Shown one piece after another: positions 62,701-64,000 of a DNA stretch of 64,000 nucleotides; the first letter of the stretch is position 1, and every line of letters begins with the position of its first letter. Location: contig OW203766.1 in the NCBI GenBank assembly GCA_934045905.1, positions 21,508,309 to 21,572,308 of the forward strand, in the 5' to 3' direction. Made by a program: the position numbers and the translations under genes. This DNA comes from Leuctra nigra. Its lineage: Eukaryota; Arthropoda; Insecta; Plecoptera; Leuctridae. The notes beneath the pieces are model-generated. The model was not told the origin of the DNA and did not search any database. It was given only the letters and a program-made list of their open reading frames with translations.

Positions 62701-64000
62701 TTACCTTATTATTTTATGTATTGTCTGGATAAATTCTTGTTGAGCGAGCGACTCATTTTGGCTCTTTTGGCATGGAAATCTGTTTTTTTTTGTATTTTTT
62801 TCTGCTACTAACTAACTGATACACGGGTCGCACCGTTTAACTTAGGGATGGAGCGAACTTGAATTTTGATATCGACTATCGATATCATTTATATATCGAT
62901 ATATATCGATATATCGATACTTCGATATATCGATATATTGAAATATTGAAATATCGAAATATCGATATATTGAAATATTGAAATATCGAAATATCGATAT
63001 ATTGAAATATCGAAGTATCGATATATCGATATATAGATATATTGAAATATCGAAATATTGATATGGAAATAATATTTAGATGTATAGGTATGGAAATATT
63101 GATATATCGTATGAATGTATTAAATTGCTCCTAAAACTGCTAGGAATTTCAAAAGAAAATGTAAAAAGATATAACACAGCCGTTCCAAAATATAGGGGGA
63201 TAAGAAAGAAAATGTGAATAATCTGCGAAATTGTCCATTAATCTTGTAAACGCTGCACTGCAAATATGAATTATTTTGCCATCGTAGGTATAAACTTCAA
63301 TTAAGAACATAATTGTATCATGCGGTAAGGCTTCAATATATCGATATTTCAATATTTCGATATTTCGATATTTCAATATTTCGATATTTCAATATATTGA
63401 TATTTCAATATTTCAATATATCGATAGATCGATATTTCGATATTTCAATATATCGATATTCAATATATTCAGGTATCGATATTTCGATATTTTTTTGATA
63501 TCGATATATATCGATATATCGATATTTTCTCCATCCCTAGTTTAACTGATCGATCTGAAATTTTGCACTCATGGAAAGACTACCTTTTCTGTTTGCAGAA
63601 CCTAATTTTTTTGAAATTCGTTCATTGGTTACAATTTAAATAAATATCTCCTGATAAAATCCGAGGTCCTAGACCCAGTAGGAGCTCCCACTGTCTGACC
63701 TGACAACATTGTCCGAACCAAAATAAGATTATTATTATTATCTCCTGATAGGCTGAAAAATGAAAATGGTCTTTGATAAATCTGATCAAACTCATATTTC
63801 CCATGGTCATTAAGACCAACATTATCTCTTATTTTACAAATTTTCAGCCCAACCAGTCAAGAAAGTATGCACCTATTGACATTTTTAATATATTATTTCA
63901 GAATAAAGTGATCAACTTAAATAGGAATCTTCCACTGCAACTGAATCTAATTTGCTTTAGGTAACTAACAGAGTGTTTAGATGGCTATTTTGAAATTTCA
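59747..64000 (+). CDS. TTC7: TTC7 (tetratricopeptide repeat protein 7), 5' part
   Basis: TTC7 scaffolds phosphatidylinositol 4-kinase III alpha with EFR3 and FAM126 at the plasma membrane. Exons seen are 59747-59870, 61155-61475, 61645-61815, 61910-62039, 62139-62396 and 62492-62639, all in phase, encoding 384 residues. This is roughly the first 45% of the usual about 840-860, and the gene runs off the window. The N-terminus (IETDIEKGREEANWKKVIEL) matches the family start. Further family blocks are LGKVHYAMGLYEEALNYY (TPR helix pair), LRIVAESYAIKGMCLEK, ELAGDLTLLYLQEQ, LRLTLTRQLAEVLL, NLFIPKNENEEIILLLLISE and YENAAAIYDLLTIALIR. The region around residues 190-215, rich in Q and N, varies between species. 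The ATG lies about 140 bases from the retrotransposon insertion. The intron after the sixth exon contains a 697-bp hAT-like element, and the next exon was not found before 64000. Confidence 0.93.
59871..61154 (+). other. TTC7 intron 1
   Basis: This 1.3-kb intron has canonical GTAAGT and a T-rich acceptor ending GCAG. A GC-rich, transposon-like patch lies at 60195-60420 with G/C runs, but no terminal repeats were resolved. No other gene is seen. Confidence 0.5.
62843..63539. mobile_element. hAT-like MITE filled with ATATCGAT repeats
   Basis: The ends TAGGGATGGAG and CTCCATCCCTA are exact inverses, flanked by the exact 8-bp duplication GTTTAACT (62835-62842, 63540-63547). Both subterminal regions (about 62875-63070 and 63335-63530) are long runs of ATATCGATAT-type units with one-base variations, so each half is also self-complementary. 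It lies in the TTC7 intron after exon 6. Confidence 0.88.
63548..64000 (+). other. TTC7 intron continuation to window edge
   Basis: No TTC7 exon could be recognised here, although the next conserved block of the family is expected. The sequence is AT-rich and looks intronic. Confidence 0.4.

Noticed and set aside
62875..63530. Regular repeats that might be taken for a CRISPR array or centromeric satellite
   Set aside because: Units are contiguous ATATCGAT variants without unique spacers, enclosed by hAT-like ends with an 8-bp duplication; the host is eukaryotic.

Overview
The window looks like an AT-rich arthropod, most likely insect, nuclear genome. Genes are split by GT-AG introns, calmodulin matches the canonical insect/animal protein with an ATG-only first coding exon, and the intergenic DNA is crowded with hAT-, TTAA- and TA-type miniature transposons, foldback palindromes and the recurring simple word TAGGTACCTAC. 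A sap-feeding hemipteran would fit, but the sequence does not prove the order. I assembled gene models by hand from splice sites and reading-frame phase; none was checked by alignment or transcripts.

Layout. 1-8690: no recognisable gene, but a perfect 146-bp inverted repeat, a G-rich cluster and diverged direct repeats. 8990-13943: calmodulin (+), complete, with a TATA box and a poly(A) signal. 14669-17134: oligoribonuclease REXO2 (+), with an apparent mitochondrial leader exon and an internal start. 17782-19273: SDHC, membrane subunit of complex II (-), tail-to-tail with REXO2 and head-to-head with the next gene. 20129-25432 and 36759-39841: two complete lamin B receptor (LBR/sterol-reductase family) genes in direct tandem, about 16.6 kb apart, inside a longer segmental duplication whose non-coding similarity runs to about 29.8 and 45.0 kb. 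27.3-36 kb and 40-48 kb: mainly transposon-derived DNA, including TTAA-flanked elements, hAT-like elements with 8-bp target duplications, and a decayed THAP-domain element. 48985-51758: Rab4 (-), with a 2-kb intron full of nested palindromes. 52303-53488: DMAC2L/ATP5S (ATP synthase factor B) (+), sharing a 544-bp divergent promoter region with Rab4. 53638-59588: a nearly complete 5.95-kb non-LTR retrotransposon (-) with a 12-bp target duplication, (GAA)n tail, ORF1, and an ORF2 broken by one frameshift. 59747 to the window end: 5' part of TTC7 (+), a scaffold of the plasma-membrane PI4-kinase complex.

The genes are housekeeping genes and do not form one pathway, although three (REXO2, SDHC, DMAC2L) are mitochondrial. 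The most notable points are the LBR tandem duplication with patchy, near-identical exons but diverged introns; two cases where a transposon sits between a gene and its likely poly(A) signal (DMAC2L, LBR copy A); possible alternative starts in REXO2 and SDHC; an odd Rab4 C-terminus; and an exceptional density of long inverted repeats. I found no wholly new multi-gene system.
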